NCBI GenBank assembly: GCA_002369055.1
Contig: DFEL01000066.1
Location: 1-26,507, forward strand
Source of the DNA: Cyanobacteria bacterium UBA3803
GTDB lineage: Bacteria > Cyanobacteriota > Vampirovibrionia > Gastranaerophilales > Gastranaerophilaceae
Length of the DNA stretch: 26,507 nt
Reading direction: 5' to 3'
Made by a program: the position numbers and the translations under genes. Shown here piece after piece: positions 16,925 to 24,187 of the stretch. Under the pieces are notes generated by a model, which was not told the DNA's origin, ran no database searches, and saw nothing but the letters and a program-made list of their open reading frames with translations. The first letter of the stretch is position 1; each line of letters begins with the position of its first letter.

Positions 16925-18451
16925 TTACTTAATTAAAGAATCACAGTCCATTTCTTCGGGTTTTTGAATTCCCATTAATTGTAAAACAGTCGGTGCTACA
17001 TTACATAATGCACCTGTTTCTTTTAATTCAATATCTTTATCCGCATTAATTACAATAAATGGAACTTCATTTGTTGTATGAGCAGTGTGAGGTTTACCTG
17101 TTTCAGCATTCACCATAACTTCCGCATTACCATGATCAGCAGTTAAAAGCATAGTTAAACCTTTTTCTTTGCATTTATCCGCAATTTTACCTACACATTC
17201 ATCAACAACTTTGCAAGCCTTAGTTGCAGCTTCGATAACTCCTGTATGTCCTACCATATCAGGATTAGCAAAATTTACTAAAATAAATCCGTATTTTTCA
17301 TCATCAATTGCATTTAATACATTTTCGCAAACTTCATAAGCACTCATTTCAGGCTGCATATCATAAGTTGCAACTTTTGGTGACGGAACAAGTTTACGAG
17401 TTTCATGTGCGTTTGGTTCTTCAATACCACCGTTAAAGAAGAATGTAACATGGGCATATTTTTCTGTTTCTGCCGTTCTAAATTGATTTACACCGTTTTG
17501 TTCCAATACATCGCCTAAAATGTTTGCCATTTTTGTTTTTTCAAACGCAACAGGAAAAGTGAAAGTTTCATCATATTTTGTAAATGTTACGTAGTAAAGA
17601 TTTTTTCTTACAACTTTTCTTTCAAAACCTGTAAAATCGTCAAAATTTATTGCTCTTGAAATTTCTCTTGCCCTGTCAGGTCTGTAATTGAAGAAAATAA
17701 TAGCATCGTTATCGTGAATTCTTGATTCTTCGCCACCGCAAACAATCGGTTCAACAAATTCATCTGTAACATCTTTTGCATAAGATGCTTTCACACCTTC
17801 GATAGCAGAATTTGCTTTGTTTCCTTCACCTAACATTAAGCAATTATAGCCTTTTTCAACACGTTCCCAACGGTTATCTCTGTCCATAATCCAATATCTG
17901 CCAACAACTGATGCAACAGGAGGAAGATTGTATTTTTTCAATTCATCTTCAACAGTTTGCAAGTAAGTGCAAGCACTTGCAGGAGGTGTATCACGACCGT
18001 CTAAAAATGCGTGTACATAAACTTTTTCCAAACCGTTTTCGCTTGCCATTTTAATTAATGCTAATAAATGGTCTAAAGATGAGTGTACACCACCTGTTGA
18101 AACAAGTCCGTATAAATGTAATGCAGAATTATTTTTCTTAACATGTTCTACCGCATTCATAAATTTTTCATTCTTAAAGAAAGAACCGTCTTTTATACTT
18201 CTGTTAATTTTTGATAAATCTTGGTAAACAATTCTTCCTGCACCTAAATTTAAGTGTCCGACTTCACTGTTACCCATTTGACCTTCAGGCAAGCCTACAA
18301 ATTCACCGTCGGCATGAATTTGTGTATATTTTTCAGTTTCTCTAAGTTTATAAAAATTAACAGGATTTGCTAATTTAACTGCGTTAGTTTCATCATTTCC
18401 GCAGGAAATTCCCCAACCGTCCATAATACATAATAAAACACGTTTTGACAT
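16925..18451 (-). CDS. gpmI: 2,3-bisphosphoglycerate-independent phosphoglycerate mutase
   Basis: Interconverts 3- and 2-phosphoglycerate in glycolysis using two manganese ions and a phosphoserine intermediate. The 508-residue length is typical. Seen: the metal aspartate in IMDGWG (D11), the catalytic Ser62 in GNSEVGHLNLGAGR, HAFLDGRDTPP, GRYWIMDRDNRWER, NYRPDRAREI, NPDMVGHTG and LLTADHGNAE. A GAGGGGAT ribosome site precedes the ATG. A promoter at 18488-18516 carries a 12-bp palindrome over its -10. First gene of a likely gpmI-SNF2-(DHH) unit. Confidence 0.97.
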   Translation of the reverse strand: MSKRVLLCIMDGWGISCGNDETNAVKLANPVNFYKLRETEKYTQIHADGEFVGLPEGQMGNSEVGHLNLGAGRIVYQDLSKINRSIKDGSFFKNEKFMNAVEHVKKNNSALHLYGLVSTGGVHSSLDHLLALIKMASENGLEKVYVHAFLDGRDTPPASACTYLQTVEDELKKYNLPPVASVVGRYWIMDRDNRWERVEKGYNCLMLGEGNKANSAIEGVKASYAKDVTDEFVEPIVCGGEESRIHDNDAIIFFNYRPDRAREISRAINFDDFTGFERKVVRKNLYYVTFTKYDETFTFPVAFEKTKMANILGDVLEQNGVNQFRTAETEKYAHVTFFFNGGIEEPNAHETRKLVPSPKVATYDMQPEMSAYEVCENVLNAIDDEKYGFILVNFANPDMVGHTGVIEAATKACKVVDECVGKIADKCKEKGLTMLLTADHGNAEVMVNAETGKPHTAHTTNEVPFIVINADKDIELKETGALCNVAPTVLQLMGIQKPEEMDCDSLIK

Positions 18452-18487
18452 AATTTTATCCCCTCAAAATCTCTTTTAATCCTGTTA

Positions 18488-18516
18488 ATATTAACAAGAA
18501 CATGACACGTTTTCAA
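18488..18516 (-). promoter_or_regulatory. sigma70-type gpmI promoter with palindrome over the -10
   Basis: On the minus strand TTGAAA (18511-18516) and TAATAT (18488-18493) are 17 bp apart. The -10 sits within GTTAATATTAAC (18484-18495), a perfect 12-bp palindrome that could be an operator. A related half, GTTAAC, lies further upstream. Confidence 0.6.
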
Positions 18517-18608
18517 GAGTAAAATAAAAATTTTTGTTAAAAAATTGTTAACATGACGCAATTTTTAAAAATAAAATGTTTTAATATAAGTAAGAAAGGA
18601 TATTAATT

Positions 18609-18845
18609 GTGGATATTTCAGCATTAAACAACAACCCATTCGCAATGAAGAAACTTCAAGGTGTTAATGGTGTTAATCCGTTCCAACCTGTATCAAAAGT
18701 ACAAAAAGGCGGAGCAGACGGTGGCAATCCATTTGCAAACGAATCAGCTTATGTAGGCTTAGGCATTAAAGACGGTGAAGTTCAAACTTCAGCTGCTCAA
18801 TTGGGTAAAAAAGCGATGCCAATGCGTCAAATCGGTATTGCTTAA
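18609..18845 (+). CDS. small NPF-rich protein of unknown function
   Basis: I do not recognise this 78-residue protein. It starts at GTG with a clear AGAAAGGA site 8 nt upstream and ends before a strong terminator, so it looks like a real single-gene transcript. It has three NPF tripeptides (residues 9-11, 23-25, 40-42), is rich in Gly, Gln and Asn, and ends MPMRQIGIA. No signal peptide, membrane segment or cysteine is seen. The N-terminal half looks disordered. It is divergent from gpmI. It could be a small structural or binding protein; function is unknown. Confidence 0.75.
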   Translation: MDISALNNNPFAMKKLQGVNGVNPFQPVSKVQKGGADGGNPFANESAYVGLGIKDGEVQTSAAQLGKKAMPMRQIGIA

Positions 18846-18862
18846 TCCAAAAACTTTCAAAC

Positions 18863-18895
18863 AAAAAACGGCTTGCATTCTGCAAGCCGTTTTTA
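18863..18895. terminator. bidirectional intrinsic terminator
   Basis: ACGGCTTGCA (18868-18877) and TGCAAGCCGT (18881-18890) form a perfect 10-bp stem with a TTC loop, flanked by A-run and T-run. It sits between the convergent NPF gene and pilin gene and can serve both. Confidence 0.9.
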
Positions 18896-18904
18896 TTGTT
18901 GACT

Positions 18905-19627
18905 TTAATTACAAGAAGTAACCGTTTCTGATAATTGTGTATTATTTGGACATTTACCGCTACTATCTGCCTTTAAATAATCCATATTTCCATTCATAAT
19001 AACCCATTCAGTACATACTCCTTTTGAAAAACATCTTGCAATACCATGAGAATTCGGTACTAATTCTCCCGTATCACGATTCAAATCAAAAGCAAAAACA
19101 TCTATGCCAACGGTATTTGCACCCTTATATAAACCGTCTATATCAACTTCTATATTACCTTTAATTCCAACAAGAGTACCATCCGCCAATACCACACAAT
19201 ATGCATCATTACCGCATGGAGCCTCCCAAGTGTCATTACCTCTAAGTTCTTTCACATCAGTAGGATTACAATCATTACTTGCACATATACCAAAATTTTT
19301 TGATAGTTTCATAAATTCTGTAATCCGCTCACCTTTTTTTTTAAAACAATCTGAATCGTTAACATTTTTACACCACTCATCATAAGGTCCATAAATTGCT
19401 TGTGCTCGACCAAAAGCATCGCTTAAATTTTGATATATCTTTTTAACTTTTGCTACTTTTTCTTTGTTATTTGTTGATTGATTTAAGTTTGGCAATGTCA
19501 AAGCTGCAACTACACCGATTACACCCATTACAATTAATGTTTCTGCTAAGGTAAATGCCATTGTTTTTTTATAAATTTTATATAGTTTATTTTTTAAACA
19601 TTCTGTACAATTAACTATTTTCACCAT
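18905..19627 (-). CDS. type IV pilin/pseudopilin-like protein
   Basis: A 240-residue prepilin-like protein. A basic leader of 24 residues is followed by A24-F25-TLAET and a hydrophobic helix (VMGVIGVVAALTLPNL), the N-terminal methylation motif cut by prepilin peptidase; Glu at mature position 5 is kept, but the usual Gly at -1 is Ala. The rest is a soluble domain with about ten cysteines, likely forming disulphides, so it would be presented outside the membrane. Type IV pilus or type II secretion machinery is not in this window, so it is an orphan minor pilin. The ATG at 19627 (MVKIVNC) is chosen for its AAAGGG site 6 nt upstream; an in-frame ATG at 19720 would run through a repeat. Confidence 0.85.
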   Translation of the reverse strand: MVKIVNCTECLKNKLYKIYKKTMAFTLAETLIVMGVIGVVAALTLPNLNQSTNNKEKVAKVKKIYQNLSDAFGRAQAIYGPYDEWCKNVNDSDCFKKKGERITEFMKLSKNFGICASNDCNPTDVKELRGNDTWEAPCGNDAYCVVLADGTLVGIKGNIEVDIDGLYKGANTVGIDVFAFDLNRDTGELVPNSHGIARCFSKGVCTEWVIMNGNMDYLKADSSGKCPNNTQLSETVTSCN

Positions 19628-19642
19628 ATTAAGCCCTTTCCA

Positions 19643-19673
19643 TTCATGTAACATTTTCCGTAAAATGTTACAT
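19643..19673 (-). repeat. 31-bp palindromic repeat, copy A, in the pilin leader
   Basis: The core ATGTAACATTTT-CCGT-AAAATGTTACAT is a hairpin with 12-bp arms. It ends about 3 nt upstream of the pilin ribosome site, so in the mRNA the hairpin could affect translation. The same 31 bp occur inverted at 19868-19898. Confidence 0.85.
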
Positions 19674-19714
19674 TGATTTTTAAGCATACAAATAATTATA
19701 AAAACACCGGATAG

Positions 19715-19778
19715 TGTCATGCTGAACTTGTTTCAGCATCTTTCAAATATTAGATTCCGAAATAAATTCGGAATGACA
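19715..19778. repeat. 64-bp REP/RPE-like repeat with two palindromes
   Basis: It starts TGTCATGCTGAA and ends TTCGGAATGACA, which are near-perfect terminal inverted repeats. Inside are two palindromes: GCTGAA/TTCAGC and ATTCCGAA/TTCGGAAT. This layout resembles the dispersed repeats beginning with GTCAT and ending in ATGAC that are found in many bacteria. It is probably a non-autonomous repeat, with no coding capacity. Confidence 0.7.
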
Positions 19779-19867
19779 TAATGTTTAAATAGTAAAAATT
19801 ATTGTAATTTTAAAATCTTGATTTTAGCAAAAATGTTTGATATTATTGAAATATGGGAATATATTAC

Positions 19868-19898
19868 ATGTAACATTTTACGGAAAATGTTACATGAA
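19868..19898 (+). repeat. 31-bp palindromic repeat, copy B, after metH
   Basis: An inverted exact copy of the repeat at 19643-19673, about 92 bp beyond the metH stop. No T-run follows, so it is not a typical terminator. Confidence 0.85.
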
Positions 19899-19989
19899 TA
19901 GAGAAGCATATATAATATAATTATACTATCTATTGTATATTTTTTAAATATTATATATGACAAACATTACTCGTTAGCTAACTAAAATG

Positions 19990-22656
19990 TTAAACAATTT
20001 TATTATATTCCTCAAATAATCTTTTTTGTTCTGCTTTTAGACCTTCAATAAAATCTTTATCTTTTGAAATTATTTTTTGTGCTACAACAACTGCTTGAGA
20101 AGCATCCTCACTATGTGCAACGATTCCTTTATATTTAGGTGCAATTTTTAATGCTGTATGCAGTTTGCTTGTTGTAACTCCACCTATCATTATTGCAGCA
20201 GGTGTTTCTCCCGATTTTTCCATTTGCTCTGCAACCGTTATCATTTCATCCAATGACGGAGTTATTAACCCAGAAAGTGCAACTATGTCCGCTTTTTCTT
20301 TTGCTGCTGCTTTTAATATATCACTGCAATTTACCATTACTCCCAAATCTATAACTTCAAAATTATTGCAAGTTAAAATTAAATTTAAGATATTCTTACC
20401 TATATCATGCACGTCGCCTTTTACGGTTGCAAGAACAATTTTTCCAAGTTTTGTTTTGGAATTATCTTTTTTAAGATATTGTTTTAAATAATCAACAGCC
20501 TGTTTCATTGTTCTTGAACTCTTTACAACTTGAGGCAAAAACATTTTTCCTTCACCAAACAGTTTACCTATTTCATTCATTCCATCCATAAGGTAATTTT
20601 CTATAATTTCTAAAGGGGAAAAATCTTTTAGTGCTTCATCTAAATCTGCTTGCAAAAATTCTGCATTTCCTTTAATTAGTGCGTACTGCAAACGTTTTTT
20701 GACAGGTTGATTTCTCCATTCAAGGTTATCCTTTTTGTTAATTGAAGAATTACTATTATCAATTGATTGTGCATATTCCAAAAGTATTTCACCTGCATCA
20801 TCACTTCTGTTTAAAACAACATCTTCAACAAGCGTTCTTAATTTTGGTTCTATATCGTCGTATATTTCCAGCATACCCGCATTTACTATACCCATTTCAA
20901 GTCCTGCATTGATTGCGTGATACAAAAATACACTGTGTATGGCTTCTCTTACTCTGTTCAAACCTCTGAAAGAGAATGAAATATTACTTATTCCGCCTGA
21001 TATCATAACATCTGGATATCTTTCTTTTATTATTTTTGTTGACTCAATAAAAGAAATTCCGTTAATATTATGTTCTTTTATTCCTGTTGCAAGAGGAAAA
21101 ACATTTAAATCAAAAATTATATCACTAGGCAATATGCCAACTTTTTCCGTTAAAATTTTGTATGCTCTGTCAACTATTTCAATTCTTCTTTCTGTTGTTG
21201 AGGCTTGACCTTCTTCATCAAATGCCATAACTATCATGGAAGCACCTAATGATTTTATAAATTTTGCATGTTCAATAAATTTTTCTTCACCTTCTTTTAA
21301 ACTTATGGAATTTACAATAGCCTTACCCTGAATACATTTTAAGCCTGCTTTAATAACTTCAAAATCAGAACTGTCAATCATAATCGGAACTTTGGCGATA
21401 TCAGGCTCAGATGCTATAAGATTTAAAAAATTTATCATTTCGGATTTTGCATCAATTAATGGCATATCAAAACTTATATCAATAACATTTGCACCATTTT
21501 CAATTTGTCCTCTTGCTATATTTAATGCTTCTTCGTAATTTTTTTCCTGTATTAAACGGGCAAACTTTTTTGACCCTGTAACATTAGTTCTTTCAGCAAC
21601 TATTGCAAATTTTTGATTTTCATTTAATGAAAACTGTTCCAATCCGGTAAATACAGCACCTTTTTTAATATTTGAAAGTTTTTTAGGTGAATATTTTTTT
21701 ACAGCTTCACTAATTGCTTTTATATGCTTTGGAGTTGTTCCGCAACAACCTCCGCAGATATTTACGCAACCTTTTTTTGCTAAATACGCATAACCTTTTG
21801 CCATATCTTCAGGTGTATCAGTATATTGTCCAAAAGCATCAGGCAAACCTGCATTTGCATATAAACTTATATAACAATCTGCTATTTTTGATAACTGCTC
21901 TATATGAGGTATCATATCCTCTATACCTAAAGCACAATTTATACCAATTGATATAGGGTTAAAAGGTTTTATGCTATAATAAAAAGCCTCTAATGTCTGT
22001 CCTGACAAGGTTCTTGCCGATTTATCGGATAATGTAACCGAAACCATTACTGGAATACACTTGTTATATTTTTTCAAAGACTGATTTATAGCATATAGGG
22101 CAGCCTTTGCATTTAAAGTATCAAATATTGTTTCAACCAAAAACACATCAACGTCGTTTTCTACCATAACATCAACTTGTTCGGTGTAAACATCAACAAG
22201 TTCATCAAAAGTTACATCTCTAAATGCAGGGTCTTCAACTTTTGGTGAGATAGATGAGGTTTTATTTGTAGGCCCGATAGAACCTGCGACAAAACGTTGT
22301 TTTGTACTTGTTGAATACTCTTTTGCAATTTCTTTTGCTATTTTAACTGATGATGTATTTAATTCTTTTACATAATTTTCTAAATTATAATCCTTTTGAG
22401 AAATTCTGTTTGAAGAAAATGTATTAGTTTCAATAATATCAGCCCCAGCCTCAAGATAGGCTCTGTGAATATCTTTTATAACTTCAGGTTTTGTTATACT
22501 CAAAACATCATTGTTGCCTTTTAATTGAACAATATTATCTTTAAAAATATCTCCTCTGAAATCATCTTCAGACAGATTTTTTTTCTGAAGCATTGTTCCC
22601 ATTGCTCCGTCAAGTATAAGTATTTTCTCTCTTAAAACGTCATCAATTTTAGCCAT
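19990..22656 (-). CDS. metH: cobalamin-dependent methionine synthase lacking the reactivation domain
   Basis: Transfers a methyl group from methyltetrahydrofolate via methylcobalamin to homocysteine. Order seen in 888 residues: a homocysteine-binding barrel (1-300; LDGAMGTMLQ, zinc cysteines in GINC and GGCCGTTP), a pterin-binding barrel (about 345-610; AERTNVTGSKKF, DISFDMP, NVFPLATGI), then a cap and a B12 domain (about 655-880; KGDVHDIGKN with the cobalt-binding His, and ALSGLITPSL). The protein ends there. E. coli MetH has a further C-terminal domain of about 330 residues that uses SAM to rescue inactive enzyme; a separate protein could supply it, as in some other bacteria. Neither possible ATG (22656, 22686) has a ribosome site; I chose 22656 because family homology starts there. 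Alternatively the longer start adds 10 residues. Confidence 0.92.
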   Translation of the reverse strand: MAKIDDVLREKILILDGAMGTMLQKKNLSEDDFRGDIFKDNIVQLKGNNDVLSITKPEVIKDIHRAYLEAGADIIETNTFSSNRISQKDYNLENYVKELNTSSVKIAKEIAKEYSTSTKQRFVAGSIGPTNKTSSISPKVEDPAFRDVTFDELVDVYTEQVDVMVENDVDVFLVETIFDTLNAKAALYAINQSLKKYNKCIPVMVSVTLSDKSARTLSGQTLEAFYYSIKPFNPISIGINCALGIEDMIPHIEQLSKIADCYISLYANAGLPDAFGQYTDTPEDMAKGYAYLAKKGCVNICGGCCGTTPKHIKAISEAVKKYSPKKLSNIKKGAVFTGLEQFSLNENQKFAIVAERTNVTGSKKFARLIQEKNYEEALNIARGQIENGANVIDISFDMPLIDAKSEMINFLNLIASEPDIAKVPIMIDSSDFEVIKAGLKCIQGKAIVNSISLKEGEEKFIEHAKFIKSLGASMIVMAFDEEGQASTTERRIEIVDRAYKILTEKVGILPSDIIFDLNVFPLATGIKEHNINGISFIESTKIIKERYPDVMISGGISNISFSFRGLNRVREAIHSVFLYHAINAGLEMGIVNAGMLEIYDDIEPKLRTLVEDVVLNRSDDAGEILLEYAQSIDNSNSSINKKDNLEWRNQPVKKRLQYALIKGNAEFLQADLDEALKDFSPLEIIENYLMDGMNEIGKLFGEGKMFLPQVVKSSRTMKQAVDYLKQYLKKDNSKTKLGKIVLATVKGDVHDIGKNILNLILTCNNFEVIDLGVMVNCSDILKAAAKEKADIVALSGLITPSLDEMITVAEQMEKSGETPAAIMIGGVTTSKLHTALKIAPKYKGIVAHSEDASQAVVVAQKIISKDKDFIEGLKAEQKRLFEEYNKIV

Positions 22657-22680
22657 TATACGATTATAATAACATGCATA

Positions 22681-22709
22681 TTGCATATATCAAAAATTTT
22701 ACATAAAAT
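22681..22709 (+). promoter_or_regulatory. promoter for the peroxiredoxin gene
   Basis: TTGCAT (22681-22686) and TAAAAT (22704-22709) are 17 bp apart, giving a leader of about 26 nt that contains AGAGG. Confidence 0.5.
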
Positions 22710-22741
22710 TATATAGTATCAATGTAAAAAAGAGGTTAAGT

Positions 22742-23188
22742 ATGTTAAATATAAAATTACAAGGTTTAGATAAAGATGGAAATGAAAAAGAATATTCAAT
22801 AAATGATTTTAGCGGACAAAAAACTATTTTATATTTTTATCCGAAGGATAATACATCAGGCTGTACTCAAGAAGCCTGCGATTTTAGAGATAATTTTAAC
22901 CGCTTAACTCCACATACAAATTTAGTAGGTGTAAGCCCTGATAGTATAAAAAGTCATAAAAATTTCAAAGAAAAACAAGGAATAAATTTCATACTGCTGT
23001 CAGACCCTGAACATAAATTGGCAGAAGCCTTTGAAGTTTGGAAAGAAAAATCAATGTACGGAAGAAAATACATGGGCATAGAACGCTCAACATTCGTACT
23101 TGATGAAAAAGGCAAAATTGAAAAAGAATGGCGAAAAGTTAAAGTAAAAGGTCATGTAGAAGAAGTTTTATCGTATTTGGTTGATTAG
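22742..23188 (+). CDS. bcp: peroxiredoxin, PrxQ/Bcp type
   Basis: A thiol peroxidase that reduces hydrogen peroxide and organic peroxides in the cytoplasm, recharged by thioredoxin. The 148-residue length is typical. The motif YPKDNTSGCTQEACDFRD carries the peroxidatic Cys41 and the resolving Cys46 five residues on, which defines the PrxQ group; GVSPDSIKSH, LLSDPEHKLAEAF and ERSTFVLDEKG follow. An AGAGG site precedes the ATG. It is divergent from metH by 55-85 bp and ends at a strong terminator, so it is probably monocistronic. Confidence 0.95.
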   Translation: MLNIKLQGLDKDGNEKEYSINDFSGQKTILYFYPKDNTSGCTQEACDFRDNFNRLTPHTNLVGVSPDSIKSHKNFKEKQGINFILLSDPEHKLAEAFEVWKEKSMYGRKYMGIERSTFVLDEKGKIEKEWRKVKVKGHVEEVLSYLVD

Positions 23189-23200
23189 CAAATTTGCAAT

Positions 23201-23229
23201 AAAAAAGACCGCTTAAGCGGTCTTTTTTT
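23201..23229. terminator. bidirectional intrinsic terminator
   Basis: GACCGCTT/AAGCGGTC (23207-23222) is a perfect 8-bp palindrome with six A before and seven T after. It serves the peroxiredoxin gene on the plus strand and the four-gene cluster on the minus strand. Confidence 0.92.
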
Positions 23230-23244
23230 CTTTTTAAATCTTTC

Positions 23245-23559
23245 TTACATGTTTTTAACACTTGAATCAAAATCAGCAGAACATCTTTTTAATTGAGCAT
23301 CTATCATTGATAACTGTGTTTGATATTGTAACAATTGTTGATCTAATTTCTTTTCTAACAAATGCAATCTTTCTTTTCTTGCTTCCAATTGTTTCAATAC
23401 AGGACTATCAGCACTCAAGTCTGTTCCTGCATTTACCAATTGAGCGTTTTGTGAAGCGATATCTGCTTTTGCTTGCGATACTAAATCAATTTTATAATTT
23501 AAGTCTGATCTTTGTGATTGTAATGTGAACATTCTTAATGATGATGTCAATACGCCCAT
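23245..23559 (-). CDS. small coiled-coil protein sharing terminal modules with the 435-aa protein
   Basis: I do not recognise this 104-residue protein. It begins MGVLTSSLRMFTLQSQRSDL and is helical almost throughout, with a coiled coil over about 55-95 (LEARKERLHLLEKKLDQQL). Its first 45 residues line up with the start of the 435-residue protein encoded at 25171: both begin MG, have S and R at positions 6 and 9, then L, Y, QA and Q-S/N-A at the same spacing. The C-terminal coiled coils also correspond. It therefore looks like the same architecture without the centre. No signal peptide. It is 15 nt downstream of the 91-aa gene and before a terminator, so last in the unit. Confidence 0.82.
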   Translation of the reverse strand: MGVLTSSLRMFTLQSQRSDLNYKIDLVSQAKADIASQNAQLVNAGTDLSADSPVLKQLEARKERLHLLEKKLDQQLLQYQTQLSMIDAQLKRCSADFDSSVKNM

Positions 23560-23574
23560 TTTAAATTTAATCCT

Positions 23575-23850
23575 TTATCTTGTTTGGTCGAAATTCTTTC
23601 CTTTAAGGAAGTTGTGTTGATTATTTTCTGCAATTAATGCTTCCATTCTGTTCAATTGATACTTGTGGTAATTAACCCTGTATTGTGCCATTTTGAGTTT
23701 TTTACGAACCGTCAATGCTTCTTTAATGGCTGATACTATATCATTTCCCATTGCTTGTATAGGATTTTTCTTTACGAAATAATTCCTTGTATATGCCAGG
23801 AAATTCATTAATCTTCTAAGGTTAGTCTGTAAAGCTTCGGATTGGAACAT
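23575..23850 (-). CDS. small basic helical protein, unknown function
   Basis: I do not recognise this 91-residue protein. It is rich in Lys, Arg, Asn, Gln and Tyr, appears helical throughout (for example RRLMNFLAYTRNYFV, then KKLKMAQYRVNYHKYQLN), and has no cysteine or signal peptide. A near-perfect AAGGAGG ribosome site lies 6 nt before the ATG, so it is probably translated strongly. It is 15 nt upstream of the coiled-coil gene and likely cotranscribed with it. It could be a chaperone or partner of the filament-like proteins in this cluster, but that is inference from context only. Confidence 0.8.
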   Translation of the reverse strand: MFQSEALQTNLRRLMNFLAYTRNYFVKKNPIQAMGNDIVSAIKEALTVRKKLKMAQYRVNYHKYQLNRMEALIAENNQHNFLKGKNFDQTR

Positions 23851-24187
23851 AATGTCCTCCTTCTATTCACTTTATAGATTGCCTTCATATATATAAAAAC
23901 ATGTCTAAACCTTTTATTGCCTACTTTTTAGCATGTTTGTAACATGTCTTAATCATATTGTGCAATCTATTCTGTCTCCCGTGATACTCAAAAAAACTAT
24001 GTCTTTTTTCATATCCGTATATTTTATCGGCATAGATTTTTTAAACTTTAGTGCAGATGGGATTTTATTGAACAAATTGTAATAAAAATTTACAATCCAT
24101 ACTAAAGTCTTTATAAATATATTATTTATAAAGACTTTGTATATTATCATTCTTAAATAAGTTCTTAATTCCATAGTTTATTAATTT
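23851..24187. other. 337-bp spacer with strong hairpins, no supported gene
   Basis: A 73-codon minus-strand reading frame at 23953-24174 has no ribosome site and runs through a perfect hairpin, so I do not call it. The stretch holds a perfect 15-bp hairpin at 24104-24138 and an alternative pairing of ACTTTAGT (24045-24052) with ACTAAAGT (24101-24108). It also has a small ATTGTAA/TTACAAT hairpin near 24077-24097 and two copies of AACATGTCT near 23898 and 23951. The leader and promoter of the 91-aa gene must lie here, but I see no clear promoter. Confidence 0.6.
24104..24138. repeat. perfect 15-bp stem hairpin
   Basis: AAAGTCTTTATAAAT and ATTTATAAAGACTTT are separated by five bases. It lies 50 bp beyond the stop of the 283-aa gene. 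No T-run follows in either direction. It may end transcription weakly or protect an mRNA 3' end. Confidence 0.8.

Larger units (their letters stand above)
19628..19989. other. 362-bp gene-free spacer rich in palindromes
   Basis: No convincing coding sequence is visible between the pilin start and the metH stop. It holds two inverted copies of a 31-bp palindromic repeat (19643 and 19868), a 64-bp two-palindrome repeat between them (19715-19778), and a TATAAT-like element near 19697 on the minus strand that may be the pilin -10. The remainder is AT-rich sequence in which I see nothing more. Confidence 0.7.

Noticed and set aside
19628..19720. Upstream extension of the pilin gene to an ATG at 19720
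   Set aside because: The extension crosses a palindromic repeat and part of a REP-like element, and the internal ATG at 19627 has a good ribosome site and suits a pilin leader.
19643..19898. Insertion sequence
   Set aside because: The interval is 256 bp with no transposase frame; only a non-autonomous element is possible.
23953..24174. A 73-codon minus-strand reading frame between the 283-aa and 91-aa genes
   Set aside because: No ribosome site, composition follows AT-rich DNA, and it runs through a perfect 15-bp hairpin.
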